A DNA stretch of 64,000 nucleotides. Origin: an uncultured Paracoccaceae bacterium. GTDB lineage: Bacteria; Pseudomonadota; Alphaproteobacteria; Rhodobacterales; Rhodobacteraceae. Location: the NCBI GenBank assembly GCA_947501355.1, contig CANMVA010000001.1, forward strand, positions 1,434,001-1,498,000, in the 5' to 3' direction. The notes below the pieces were generated by a model that saw only the letters and a program-made list of their open reading frames with translations, had not been told where the DNA came from and searched no databases. Below are positions 50,164 to 59,416 of the stretch, piece by piece; the stretch's first letter is position 1; the number at the start of each line of letters is the position of its first letter. Made by a program: the position numbers and the translations under genes.

Positions 50164-52038
50164 TCATGCTGCATCATCAGACTTCCGCTCGTTGAGCTGA
50201 TGGACCAGCGCGGTCTCCAGATCCTTGTTCAGCTCTTGGGCGCGGGCCACGTATTCGGGGTTGTCGGTCACATCGACGCCGGGTTTCCACAGGCTCGCCA
50301 GCTCCAACATCGCCGTGCGGTCGAGCTTGTAGAACGCCTTTTCGTTCTCAGAGGCCTCAAACTCGGTCAGGCCCATATTCTCCAGCACGTAGCGGCCCGC
50401 GCGCAAAGAGCTGTCGAACATCTCGCGCACGATATCATCTGCTCCTGCGCGATAAAGTTCATAGACATGGACCCGGTCGCGGGCGCGGGCGACGATGTGC
50501 AAATCGGGCCGCTCGCGGCGCGCAATCGTGACGATCCGCGTGCAGGCATCCCGGTCATCCATCGCGACGACCAGCACTTTCGCGGTTTTCAGCCCCGCCG
50601 CATGCAATAGTTCCGGGCGGGTTGGGTCGCCAAAAAAGCCACGGAAGCCAAACTTCCGCATCAGCTCGACCGTGGCCAGGTCGCTGTCCAGAACGATGGT
50701 GCTGAGCCCTGACATCTGCACCATGCGGTTGACCACCTGACCAAAGCGCCCGATGCCCGCGATGATGATCTCGCCTTCGGTATCAATCGCATCGGGGGTC
50801 GTCTCGACCTCGTCGGTCATGCGTTTGGACAGCTGGTCATAGGCGATGAACAAAAGCGGGGTGATCAGCATCGACAGCGCCACGATCAAAAGCAGCATCT
50901 CTCCCATGCCGGGGCTGAGCACGTTTTGCTGCAGCGAGAACGAGATCAGCACAAAGCCGAACTCCCCCGCTTGGGCGAGGCCCAAGGTGAAGAGCCATTG
51001 ATCGCGCCCTTTCAGGCGGAAGATCAGCGACAGGCCATAAAGGATCAGCCCTTTCACCAGCATCATGCCCAGCGTCAGTCCGACGATCGTGAAGAACGCG
51101 CCAAAGAGCACAGAGAAGTTGATGCCCGCGCCGACTGTGATGAAAAAGAGGCCCAGAAGCAGGCCCTTGAAGGGCTCGATATCGGCCTCAAGCTCGTGGC
51201 GGAATTCCGTATTGGCCAAGACCACCCCGGCCATGAAGGTGCCAAGAGCGGGGGACAGGCCCACAAGCGTCATCAGCACCGCGATGCCCACAACGATCAG
51301 CAGGGCGGTGGCGGTATACATCTCGCGCAGGCGGGCGTGGTGGATGAAGCGAAAGAGCGGACGGGTCAGGAAGACACCGGCCAGAATCACGGCGGCGATC
51401 ATCGAAAGCGTCACCAGCGTGACACCCCAGCCCGGCAGGCCCTCGACCAGCGACAGGGAATGCCCGTGGCCGTGATCGTCGCCTGTCAGCGCCATGGAGC
51501 CGTCGGGGTTGAGGTGGACAAGCTCTCCAATCGCCAGAAGTGGCATCAGCGCCAGCATCGGGATCACGGCAATGTCCTGCGTCAGCAGCACCGAGAAGGT
51601 CGCGCGCCCGCCGCCGGTCTGCATCAGGCCTTTTTCGGTGAGCGTTTGCAGCACGATCGCGGTGGAGGACAGCGCAAAGATCAGCCCGATGGCCAGCGAC
51701 AGCTGCCACGGTTGCCCCAGCGCCATGGCCGCAGCCATGATGCAGCCGGTGGTCAGCGTGATCTGCATACCGCCCAAACCGATGAGCCGGTCACGCATGT
51801 TCCACAGCACGCGCGGCTCCAGTTCCAGCCCGATGAGGAACAGCATCATGACAACGCCAAATTCAGCGAAATGCTGCAGGTCTTCCGTCTCGGAGCCAAC
51901 AAGACCCAGAAGCGGGCCGATCACGATCCCGGCCAGGAAATATCCAAGAACAGACCCAAGGCCGAGCCGCGCCGCGATAGGCACCGCGATCACGGCGGCC
52001 AGCAGATAAATGGTTGCCTGAAAAAGGAAACTTTCCAT
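50164..52038 (-). CDS. Kef-type cation:proton antiporter (CPA2) with TrkA-N domain
   Basis: 624 aa. Residues about 1-380 hold some twelve membrane helices of the CPA2 antiporter family, with FLIGLELEPRVLW, LSSTAIVLQTLTEKG and LTQDIAVIP motifs. The NAD-binding TrkA-N domain starts near 410 (IIIAGIGRFGQVVNRM). It exchanges K+ or Na+ for protons, probably gated by nucleotides. ATG 52038 is chosen; a TTG at 52062 would add eight residues. No glutathione-regulatory KefF/G partner gene lies near. Confidence 0.9.
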   Translation of the reverse strand: MESFLFQATIYLLAAVIAVPIAARLGLGSVLGYFLAGIVIGPLLGLVGSETEDLQHFAEFGVVMMLFLIGLELEPRVLWNMRDRLIGLGGMQITLTTGCIMAAAMALGQPWQLSLAIGLIFALSSTAIVLQTLTEKGLMQTGGGRATFSVLLTQDIAVIPMLALMPLLAIGELVHLNPDGSMALTGDDHGHGHSLSLVEGLPGWGVTLVTLSMIAAVILAGVFLTRPLFRFIHHARLREMYTATALLIVVGIAVLMTLVGLSPALGTFMAGVVLANTEFRHELEADIEPFKGLLLGLFFITVGAGINFSVLFGAFFTIVGLTLGMMLVKGLILYGLSLIFRLKGRDQWLFTLGLAQAGEFGFVLISFSLQQNVLSPGMGEMLLLIVALSMLITPLLFIAYDQLSKRMTDEVETTPDAIDTEGEIIIAGIGRFGQVVNRMVQMSGLSTIVLDSDLATVELMRKFGFRGFFGDPTRPELLHAAGLKTAKVLVVAMDDRDACTRIVTIARRERPDLHIVARARDRVHVYELYRAGADDIVREMFDSSLRAGRYVLENMGLTEFEASENEKAFYKLDRTAMLELASLWKPGVDVTDNPEYVARAQELNKDLETALVHQLNERKSDDAA

Positions 52039-52104
52039 CGGCGGGGGTTCCGTCGGGTTCAAATGGTCAGCTTTGGCACAGCGCGCAGCGTTGGCGCGAC
52101 TGGT

Positions 52105-54171
52105 TTAGCTGCTTGGAATCTTCAGGGTCAGATTGCGACCGGATTTGACGTAGCGCAACTCGCTTTCGCCAATCGCGGCAACGCGCCCCCCATCGATGCG
52201 GTCGCCGACCTGCACTTTCTTGAACCGCCCATTGCGCATGCGCACCAACGCGCTGCGCGAGGTGGGTTTGCCGAAGACGCCGATCAGGTTGATGCGGCGC
52301 AGGTTGATCGCGTTCTCCATGGTCGCCGCGCGGGACACGGTCGTGGGCACGGGGCCTGACGGGCGCACACTGCGCGGCGCGACAGAGGCTACGACGCGGC
52401 CCGTGGCTGCGGGTTGGTCTTGCGCGCGCGCCCGCTCGACGATGCGGGCGAAATTGCGCGGGCGGGTTTGGGGTTTGCGCGACACGGCTGCGGCCAGCCG
52501 TGTGCCTGTGGCGAAGGGATCGGGCGCGGCGGTTGGCTGTTCGGGCGGGTTTTCGACCGCGGCAGCGGCAGCGGCGGCTGCTGCAGCAATCTCGGCGGCC
52601 AGTTCCTGCGGCGCTTTGGGGCGCAGTTGCGGACGGATGCTGGCAAACTCCTCGCGGGTACGCCCACCAAGCTGCGCGCGCTCGTTGGCGTCTTGCAAAT
52701 CCGTGGGCCGTGCTTCGGGACGCAAGGCGGCGAGCCGTGGATCGGGTTCCGGTGCCACGTCGACCTCAGCCGCGCGTTCGGGGCGCAGGGGCACAATGAT
52801 CGGCGGACGGCCCGCATAGATCAGCACGCCATCCGGCGACAAGGCACCTTCGGGCGTTGCGATCACGCGGCCCTGATCGTCCAGCGCGTAAGTCTGATCG
52901 GGGGCGGCGGGCGGTAGTGGTGTGGCGGGCAGGGCATCCCCGCGCAAGGCTTGCAGTTCGGGCAAGGCAATCGCGTCAGAGGGCTGCACTTGCGGGTCGA
53001 TGGAGGCCACGTAGAGCTGGTCGAGATCCTGCACAATTGGGGCTGTGATCGTGCGCGGTGCGCGCTGCCAGATGCCCGTCGCGGCATAGCGCGCGGCCAG
53101 TTCCGTGTCCGTCATGGGCTGGGCTGGCAGCACCGGCGCGGGGAGCGCAGGCAGCAGCTCTTCTGTGGGCGCGTCGATATCGGGAAGGGCGTCTGCGATG
53201 ATGGTTTCGGCGGGCGCTTCCGGTGCGGGCGCAGGCTCTGTCGCGGCATCGGCCAGATCAATGCTGCTTTCAGTTTCAAGCGCGGCGTCACCTTCGCCGA
53301 GCGTCATTGACCACAAGGCCACGACCGCGAGCACCGCCAGAAGCGCCAGCGTCAGAACAAGGCCGAGATAGCGGGGTTTCCCGCCGATCTGCGCTTGCGC
53401 TGGCGTGGGGGCCGCATCGAGGTCGGGTTCCGGCGGGGCGGGCGCGGCCTTGGAGGGCAGCGCCACGGAACTTTTGCCCGTGACCGGTGGGCTGGGCTTT
53501 GGCGCCGGCGGCTCTGCACCGCCAAGAGGGGCGGCAGCGGCCTGAACCTGTGTCGCCGACAGGCTGATGCGCGGGGCGACGGTCGTGCTGGCAGGTGCTT
53601 CAGGCTTCGGGACGGCCAGCGGCGGGGCCTCCCGGCGGGATGCGAAAGCGGGGGGTGGCTTGGGGGTATAGGCCCCGCCGATGGGCAGAAGGGCCGCGCC
53701 GCGCGCAAGGCTTGGGCTGTCGAAGACCGGGCGCACCGGGAAATCGGATGCCTGGGGCGCTGCGATGAAACCTGACGCGGTGAAGCCATGCTCGTGCACA
53801 AAACCCTGCGCCTCGGCCAGTGTTTCCCGTGCAACAGCGGCCAAATACAGCGTGTCGCCCGCGCGCGCCCAGTCATAGGCCAGATCGCTGACCGCATAGG
53901 GCGTGGCCCCGTCCAGAGCGGCGATGGCGGTGGCGGCCTCATCGCCCTCGGCCGGGACGGCGAGATACTTGATCTGATCGTCGGGCAGGATCAGCAAGCA
54001 GGAGAACGCACCGCCCGCGACCGCTTCGCCCTTTTCGCCGAGCCCGGCGAGGGCGGCGGCCATATCCTCGCTATCGAGTGCTGCCTCTCCGACAACTTGC
54101 CACGCATCGTCAACGGCCACCAAAAGCTGGGTGGTCGGCATTTTCAGAAGTAGCGCGAATTCTGCGGACAT
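52105..54171 (-). CDS. Large linker-rich membrane protein with GspL/PilM-like and GspC/PilP-like ends
   Basis: About 688 aa. Residues about 5-165 resemble the cytoplasmic GspL/PilM part (CLLILPDDQIKYLAVPAEGDE and ARETLAEAQGFVHEHGF). A Pro/Ala-rich linker leads to one membrane helix (about 268-290). A long Pro/Ala-rich periplasmic stretch follows, including ten consecutive alanines near 530. The last ~65 residues (RRINLIGVFGKPTSRSALVRM ... VQVGDRIDGGRVAAIG) resemble the GspC/PilP HR domain. These matches are from motif impression only. The start is uncertain: GTG 54186 and ATG 54141 are alternatives. No other secretion or pilus gene is nearby. Confidence 0.55.
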   Translation of the reverse strand: MSAEFALLLKMPTTQLLVAVDDAWQVVGEAALDSEDMAAALAGLGEKGEAVAGGAFSCLLILPDDQIKYLAVPAEGDEAATAIAALDGATPYAVSDLAYDWARAGDTLYLAAVARETLAEAQGFVHEHGFTASGFIAAPQASDFPVRPVFDSPSLARGAALLPIGGAYTPKPPPAFASRREAPPLAVPKPEAPASTTVAPRISLSATQVQAAAAPLGGAEPPAPKPSPPVTGKSSVALPSKAAPAPPEPDLDAAPTPAQAQIGGKPRYLGLVLTLALLAVLAVVALWSMTLGEGDAALETESSIDLADAATEPAPAPEAPAETIIADALPDIDAPTEELLPALPAPVLPAQPMTDTELAARYAATGIWQRAPRTITAPIVQDLDQLYVASIDPQVQPSDAIALPELQALRGDALPATPLPPAAPDQTYALDDQGRVIATPEGALSPDGVLIYAGRPPIIVPLRPERAAEVDVAPEPDPRLAALRPEARPTDLQDANERAQLGGRTREEFASIRPQLRPKAPQELAAEIAAAAAAAAAAVENPPEQPTAAPDPFATGTRLAAAVSRKPQTRPRNFARIVERARAQDQPAATGRVVASVAPRSVRPSGPVPTTVSRAATMENAINLRRINLIGVFGKPTSRSALVRMRNGRFKKVQVGDRIDGGRVAAIGESELRYVKSGRNLTLKIPSS

Positions 54172-54315
54172 GGCCTGTCGAAGCACTCGTTGGTGGCACC
54201 TTTCCGCCAGACTACCCGGTCTGGCGCGGAAGGGGAAGAAAAAGCCAAGGATCCCATGGCGGGCTGCGTCAAAGGGACGTTACACTTTGATAAGCGAACA
54301 TGAGGAGAGCTTAAT

Positions 54316-54999
54316 ATGCGTTGGATTTTGATCGTTGCGATGTTGGTGGCCAGCCCGGTCTGGGCGCAGGACGATGGTCGGATAATTGTTACCGGAGAGG
54401 GGCGGATCACGGCTGTGCCGGATATGGCGACCGTGCGCATGGGCGTGACGGGCGAGGCACCCGATGCGGCGGACGCGATGGCGCAGGTCTCTGAGACGAT
54501 GACCCGCGTGCAAGCGGTGCTTGAGGCCGCGGGCATAGAGGCGCGAGACATCCAGACTACCGCGCTGCAATTGAACCCGCGCTGGGACAACCGCGTGACG
54601 CGCGAGGGCGAAGGCCCTCGGATCATTGGATATTATGCCGAAAACGGGATCAGCGTGCGGGTCCGTGATCTGAGCCAATTGGGCGATGTGCTGGGCGCGG
54701 TGGTGGCCGACGGGGCCAACCAGTTTCGCGGTCTGAGCTTTGATGTCGCCGACCGCGCACCGCTGCTGGAAGAGGCCCGCCGCGCCGCTGTTGCAGAGGC
54801 GCGCGCCAAGGCGGAGCTATATGCAGAGGCCGCTGGCGTCACCCTTGGCGGCATGATCGAGCTGCGCGAGGGCGGGGTGCATATGCCGTCGCCCATGCAG
54901 GCTGAGATGCGCATGGCGAGCGCCGATATGGCCGTGCCTGTTGCCGAAGGCGAGATAGTGATCTCGGCCTCGGTGACGATGATCTTTGCCAGCGAATAA
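54316..54999 (+). CDS. SIMPL domain protein (DUF541)
   Basis: 227 aa with a signal peptide (MRWILIVAMLVASPVWA, cleaved near 17). The SIMPL domain covers most of the mature protein: RIIVTGEGRITAVPDMATVRMGV at its start, then NPRWDN and GYYAENGISVRVRDLSQLGDVL. Proteins of this family are periplasmic, form oligomers and are linked to stress resistance, but the function is unsettled. GAGGAGAG lies before the ATG. It is followed by a terminator-like hairpin. Confidence 0.87.
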   Translation: MRWILIVAMLVASPVWAQDDGRIIVTGEGRITAVPDMATVRMGVTGEAPDAADAMAQVSETMTRVQAVLEAAGIEARDIQTTALQLNPRWDNRVTREGEGPRIIGYYAENGISVRVRDLSQLGDVLGAVVADGANQFRGLSFDVADRAPLLEEARRAAVAEARAKAELYAEAAGVTLGGMIELREGGVHMPSPMQAEMRMASADMAVPVAEGEIVISASVTMIFASE

Positions 55000-55033
55000 C
55001 GCCGCCACACGCAGACGAGGCGACAAATCCGCA

Positions 55034-55055
55034 CCCCCCGGTTTCGGCTGGGGGG
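55034..55055 (+). terminator. G/C-rich hairpin after the SIMPL gene
   Basis: CCCCCC (55034-55039) pairs with GGGGGG (55050-55055), with one or two further inner pairs around a TTTCGG loop. A short T-run (CGTTT) follows. It may end the SIMPL transcript. Confidence 0.6.
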
Positions 55056-55134
55056 CGTTTGGGGCAGGGTATCCGCGAAATGTCGCGCCACGCTGGAGCG
55101 ACAGCGCGATATCGACCACGAAAGGGATGACCCC

Positions 55135-55563
55135 ATGAGCGAAGTGAAAACCGGTGATACGGTAAAGTTGAACTACACCGGCACCTTGGCCGACGGCACG
55201 GTCTTTGATAGCTCCGAAGGGCGGGACCCGTTGGAATTCACCGTGGGTTCAGGCCAGATCATCCCCGGTCTCGACAAGGCAATCCCCGGCATGTCCGTGG
55301 GCGACAAGCAGACGGTGCTGGTCGCATGCGATGAGGCCTACGGTCAAGCCGACCCCGACGCGCGCCAAGCGGTTCCCCGCGACCAGATCCCCGCAGAGAT
55401 CCCGCTGGAGATCGGCACGATGTTGCAAATGCAGACCCCCGATGGCCGCGCGATGCCGGTGAAGGTTATCGAGCTGTCAGACGAGAGCGTGACGCTGGAT
55501 GCCAACCACCCGCTGGCCGGGCAGGATCTGGTGTTCAACATCGAGTTGTTAGAGATCGCCTAG
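55135..55563 (+). CDS. FKBP-type peptidyl-prolyl isomerase (SlyD-like)
   Basis: 142 aa. The FKBP domain (about 5-70) has KLNYTGTLADGTVFDSS and IIPGLDKAIPGMSVGDKQTV. An IF insert follows (about 70-125), as in SlyD, but the histidine-rich metal tail of E. coli SlyD is missing. It catalyses prolyl cis/trans isomerisation and assists folding in the cytoplasm. A weak ribosome site (AAAGGGATGACCCC) precedes the ATG. It converges with the nuclease candidate two bases past the stop. Confidence 0.92.
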   Translation: MSEVKTGDTVKLNYTGTLADGTVFDSSEGRDPLEFTVGSGQIIPGLDKAIPGMSVGDKQTVLVACDEAYGQADPDARQAVPRDQIPAEIPLEIGTMLQMQTPDGRAMPVKVIELSDESVTLDANHPLAGQDLVFNIELLEIA

Positions 55564-55565
55564 AT

Positions 55566-56891
55566 CTATTCCTCGGGTTCCGATGGCTCTGTAGAAATAC
55601 TCTCCTCACGCGATTTTATGGGCTTGGGGGCAGGTGCCTGCCAAGCCTTCAAGTCTTTGCCAGCATGATCATAGAAATCAAAAGCCAATGCCTCGCATGC
55701 TTCTATGAATTTCTTACGGCTTGAAAATGTCGCGCCAAGTTCCGATGTCATCGCGACGCTGAAGCTGTGCGGAACAGGTTTCGGGTTTTCGATTTGCAGC
55801 GCGTTTGGATTTTCGCGCAGCGTAGAAACGTACTCATAGGTTGACTCAGCACGTCCTGGCCAATGGGCCCAGAGCACGAGGCGTGGATCGTCCTCTTTGA
55901 GCATACGGAGGACCCAGTTTACTCTTGCGGCGGTGCTTTTCCGATCGCCCGGCGCCTTCAAATCCATACTCGCGGTCACCGACCGGGTTCGACAATCTGC
56001 GACGATTGAAAGATCGCTCGCCGCATCCGGGATTTGCATTCTTGTAATCAGCTTACCTTGATCAACAAGATTGCCTTGCTCTTCCTTCTGTCGAAGTTCT
56101 GGAGACTTCCGATATTTCCGGTCAATTTTGGGCGAAACTTTCAGAGCAAGGTGTGAGGAGAAGTGAAGCGAGAGGTCTTTCTCTTCTTGTAGCCAGCACC
56201 CGATGACGTCCTCGACATCTTCTGCTGTTCGGCGAAGTTTGACATTGTTGCGGATCGCAGCGACGACATCGGGCCATGTTTTTGGCATTTGTGTAAAACG
56301 TTCAACGCCGGTGCTATCATGCTTGAGAAACCCTGTTATCTGGCGGGTCAGAAAAGACTGCTCGTCATCTTCCACAGACTCCAGCAAAGACAAGACTTCA
56401 CATTGCGTTGTGAGCCAGGCCCATGACCAATGAAACAGATCAACCTTTCGGGTCATGACTTTGCTGACTGCGAGCGGACTTTGCGCAGGACGTGTCACAA
56501 ACTGGTTTGAGATAGTGATCACAGCGTCAATCCCGGCGCGCTTGGCCAGATCAAGATATCTCTCAACCTGTGTCTGATCCAACTCTGCCTTTCCGATCTT
56601 AGCTTCGACGAGGGCCGTCCACTCGTTTTTACCGTTTTGGATGCAAATCAAGCCGTCAGGTCGGCATTTATCGGCTTCAAAGCCTTTGAGTTCCGGTTCG
56701 ATAAAGCTCCTTATTTTAGTTCGCTTTCCAATTCTTACATCAATCGAGCCAAACACCTCGGATGCGAGATCTGGGACTTGAGAAAGGACCGCGAGGAAGA
56801 TGGACGTAATCCGGCGCTCTTTGTTTGTATCGGCGAGGACCGGGAAAAGCGTTGCGGGTCGTCTGTGTGCAATAAGATCGATAGATGTCAT
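55566..56891 (-). CDS. PD-(D/E)XK nuclease superfamily candidate
   Basis: 441 aa. Residues 78-98 hold a PD ... EAK arrangement: Pro78-Asp79 in RPDGLI, and Glu96-Ala-Lys98 in LVEAKIG. Q108 and Tyr112 (QVERY) follow, like the QxxxY motif of RecB/Cas4-type nucleases. The rest of the protein (about 120-440) has no obvious family and ends in a Ser/Glu-rich tail. The gene is visibly poorer in G+C than its neighbours and uses more A/T-ending codons. It is a solitary gene between FKBP and an alcohol dehydrogenase. It could be a defence or repair nuclease; no methylase or partner gene is present. Confidence 0.6.
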   Translation of the reverse strand: MTSIDLIAHRRPATLFPVLADTNKERRITSIFLAVLSQVPDLASEVFGSIDVRIGKRTKIRSFIEPELKGFEADKCRPDGLICIQNGKNEWTALVEAKIGKAELDQTQVERYLDLAKRAGIDAVITISNQFVTRPAQSPLAVSKVMTRKVDLFHWSWAWLTTQCEVLSLLESVEDDEQSFLTRQITGFLKHDSTGVERFTQMPKTWPDVVAAIRNNVKLRRTAEDVEDVIGCWLQEEKDLSLHFSSHLALKVSPKIDRKYRKSPELRQKEEQGNLVDQGKLITRMQIPDAASDLSIVADCRTRSVTASMDLKAPGDRKSTAARVNWVLRMLKEDDPRLVLWAHWPGRAESTYEYVSTLRENPNALQIENPKPVPHSFSVAMTSELGATFSSRKKFIEACEALAFDFYDHAGKDLKAWQAPAPKPIKSREESISTEPSEPEE

Positions 56892-56965
56892 TCGTTACCC
56901 CGTATCTTTAGAAGTACAGGTTAGACGAGGTGAATTTTTCGATCAATATTCGCGTTTTGCGAGTG

Positions 56966-58012
56966 TTAGCGGTCAAACTCCGTAATCACCGCGACACCTG
57001 CTTGCTGCGCGCCGTCCATGGCGCGGAGGGCTGCTGTGACGCCCGAGAGCGGCAAGCGCGCGGTGACAAGCTGGGCGATGTCCAGCTCTCCGGCTTCGAT
57101 CTTTGCGAAGAGCGCGGGGAAGCCTTGAGCGCCAAGTCCGCGCATGCCGTGCAGGGTCAGCTGGCGCGCATAGACCAAGTCCAGCAGGGGCAGCGGGACC
57201 GTGGCGTGATCGCCTACCGGCATGCCGACCTGCACATGGCGACCCAGTTTGCGCAAGGATTTCAGCGAGGCGTCGAACGTATCGTAGATGCCAAGCGCGT
57301 CGACGGAGACATGGGCACCGCCCTTCGTGATTTCGCGGATTTCCTCGGGTGCTTGACCGCTGCGCGCATTGACCACCGCGTCCGCGCCCAAGGCCGTGGC
57401 CTTACCCAAAGCATCGTCGCTGATATCCACCGCGACGACCTGCGCGCCCATGGATTTGGCCAGCAACACCGACGAGAGGCCAACCCCGCCCGAGCCATGC
57501 ACGGCCAGCCATTCGCCGGGCCTGAGCGCGCCGCGATCCGACAAGGCGCGCCACGCGGTTGTCACGCGGCAGCCCATACCGGCGGCTTCGGCAAAGCCAA
57601 CCGCTTCGGGGATGCGCACGAGGTTGTAGTCTGCGTGGGGGACGGCGAGGTATTCGGCAAACGCGCCCCAGAACGTAAAGCCGATCACGTCTTGGCTTTC
57701 GCATACGGTTGGCTGGCCCGCGCTGCAATCCGCGCAGGTGCCGCAGCCCAGGATGAAGGGCGCTGTGACGCGGTCGCCTTGTTTGAAGGTGGTGCAATCG
57801 GGGCCAATTTCAGCCACGACGCCTGCAAACTCGTGGCCCATGATATGGGGCAAGGCCACGTCAGGGTCTGCGCCGACCCAGGCGTGGTGGTCCGAGCGGC
57901 AGACGCCGCAGGCCTCCAGCTTGATGACTGCCCCGTCGCGCGGGCAGGTTGGGTCCGGGACCGTTTCGATCCCGACCTCACCCCCGAAGTCGCGCAGCAA
58001 TGCCGCCTTCAT
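56966..58012 (-). CDS. Zinc-dependent alcohol dehydrogenase
   Basis: 348 aa MDR enzyme. Catalytic zinc ligands are in GVCRSDHHAW and GHEFAGVV. Four cysteines of the structural zinc lie in CGTCADCSAGQPTVC (about 90-104). The Rossmann motif is VHGSGGVGLSSVLLA (about 171-185). It oxidises or reduces alcohols or aldehydes with NAD(P); substrate unknown. It lies five bases after metY on the same strand, so the two are likely cotranscribed, although their functions do not clearly connect. Confidence 0.9.
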   Translation of the reverse strand: MKAALLRDFGGEVGIETVPDPTCPRDGAVIKLEACGVCRSDHHAWVGADPDVALPHIMGHEFAGVVAEIGPDCTTFKQGDRVTAPFILGCGTCADCSAGQPTVCESQDVIGFTFWGAFAEYLAVPHADYNLVRIPEAVGFAEAAGMGCRVTTAWRALSDRGALRPGEWLAVHGSGGVGLSSVLLAKSMGAQVVAVDISDDALGKATALGADAVVNARSGQAPEEIREITKGGAHVSVDALGIYDTFDASLKSLRKLGRHVQVGMPVGDHATVPLPLLDLVYARQLTLHGMRGLGAQGFPALFAKIEAGELDIAQLVTARLPLSGVTAALRAMDGAQQAGVAVITEFDR

Positions 58013-58017
58013 CGGGC

Positions 58018-59310
58018 CTACGCCGTGGCTTTGGCGAGCGCCTGATCGAGGTCTGCGATCAGGTCGTCGGCATCTTCGATCCCGATGGAAATCCGCACCA
58101 CATTCGGCCCTGCGCCTGCGGCTTCCTGCTGCTCTGCGCTGAGCTGACGGTGGGTGGTTGAGGCCGAGTGGATGATCAGCGAGCGGGTATCGCCGAGGTT
58201 GGCGACATGGCTGAAAATCTCAAGGTTATCAACGAGTTTGACGCAAGCCTCATAGCCGCCCTTGATGGCGACGGTGAAGAGGCCGCCGGCCCCGCGCGGG
58301 CAGATTTTCGCAACCCGATCATAATAGGGCGAAGAGGGCAGGCCGGCATAGGTCACGTAATCGACGCGCGGGTCCGTCTCCAGCCACGCGGCGACTTTCT
58401 GGGCGTTCTCCACATGGCGGTCCATGCGCAGGGACAGCGTCTCCATCCCCATCAGGGTGTAGTGGGCGGCTTGCGGGTTCATGGTCATGCCGAGATCGCG
58501 CAGACCGATAGCGATGCCGTGGAACGTGAAGGCCAGCGGACCGAATGTCTCGGCAAATTTGAGACCGTGATAGGCAGGTTCGGGCGCGCTGAGCGACGGG
58601 AATTTGTCATTCGCGGTCCAGTCGAATTTGCCGCTGTCGACAACGCAGCCCCCGGTGACGGTGCCGTTGCCAGTCAGATACTTCGTGGTCGAATGCACGA
58701 CAAGGGTCGCGCCATGCTCAATGGGGCGGCAGAGGTAAGGCGTGGCCGAGGTATTATCGACAATCATCGGGATTTCGGCGGCGTCGGCAATGGCGCTGAT
58801 CGCGTCCAGATCGGTGATATAGCCGCCTGGATTGGCGATGGCCTCGCAGAACACGGCGCGCGTGTCGTCGTTGATCGCAGCTTTCACGGCATCCAGATCG
58901 TCGAAATCCACGAAGGTCGCTTCCCAGCCGAAGCGTTTGATCGTCTGGCTGAACTGCGTAACCGTGCCGCCATAAAGCCGGGTGGAGGCGACGACGTTCT
59001 TGCCGGGGCTCATCAGCGGGAAAAGCGCCATGATTTGGGCTGCGTGCCCGGAAGAGCAGCACACGGCACCGACACCGCCCTCCAGCGTCGCGATGCGTTC
59101 TTGCAGAACGGCGACGGTGGGGTTGGTGAGACGCGAATAGATGTAGCCGACCTCTTGCAGGTTGAAGAGTGCGGCAGCGTGATCGGCATCGCGGAACACG
59201 AATGCGGTGCTTTGATAGATCGGGGTCTGCCGGGCGCCTGTAGCCGGGTCGGGCCGCGCGCCTGCGTGGATTTGCAGGGTGTCAAAGCCGTAGCTGGGTC
59301 CGTCGGTCAT
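58018..59310 (-). CDS. metY: O-acetylhomoserine sulfhydrylase (MetY type)
   Basis: 430 aa PLP enzyme of the Cys/Met metabolism family. The PLP lysine is in VVHSTTKYLTGNGTVTGG (about residue 210). Preceding parts include TAFVFRDADHAAALF, EGGVGAVCCSSGHAAQ and IANPGGYITDLDAIS. It forms homocysteine from O-acetylhomoserine and sulfide, the direct sulfhydrylation route to methionine. GAGGAG lies before the ATG. I looked for a SAM-II riboswitch in the leader and did not find the conserved segments. Confidence 0.92.
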   Translation of the reverse strand: MTDGPSYGFDTLQIHAGARPDPATGARQTPIYQSTAFVFRDADHAAALFNLQEVGYIYSRLTNPTVAVLQERIATLEGGVGAVCCSSGHAAQIMALFPLMSPGKNVVASTRLYGGTVTQFSQTIKRFGWEATFVDFDDLDAVKAAINDDTRAVFCEAIANPGGYITDLDAISAIADAAEIPMIVDNTSATPYLCRPIEHGATLVVHSTTKYLTGNGTVTGGCVVDSGKFDWTANDKFPSLSAPEPAYHGLKFAETFGPLAFTFHGIAIGLRDLGMTMNPQAAHYTLMGMETLSLRMDRHVENAQKVAAWLETDPRVDYVTYAGLPSSPYYDRVAKICPRGAGGLFTVAIKGGYEACVKLVDNLEIFSHVANLGDTRSLIIHSASTTHRQLSAEQQEAAGAGPNVVRISIGIEDADDLIADLDQALAKATA

Positions 59311-59416
59311 GATGTGCTCCTCAAGGCATCTGTCAAACTGTCGGCGAAAGGTGTAGGGCAGTTAGGACGGCATCACAACTGCTTCGGCTGTGACCGCGAG
59401 GGGAGAGGGACAGCAT

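Noticed and set aside
50926-52359. 477-codon open frame antisense to the Kef antiporter
   Set aside because: It is a His/Gln-rich translation typical of an antisense frame, and it runs across the intergenic gap into the next gene.
59311-59416. Possible SAM-II riboswitch upstream of metY
   Set aside because: The leader is short and I could not find the conserved pseudoknot segments of SAM-II.
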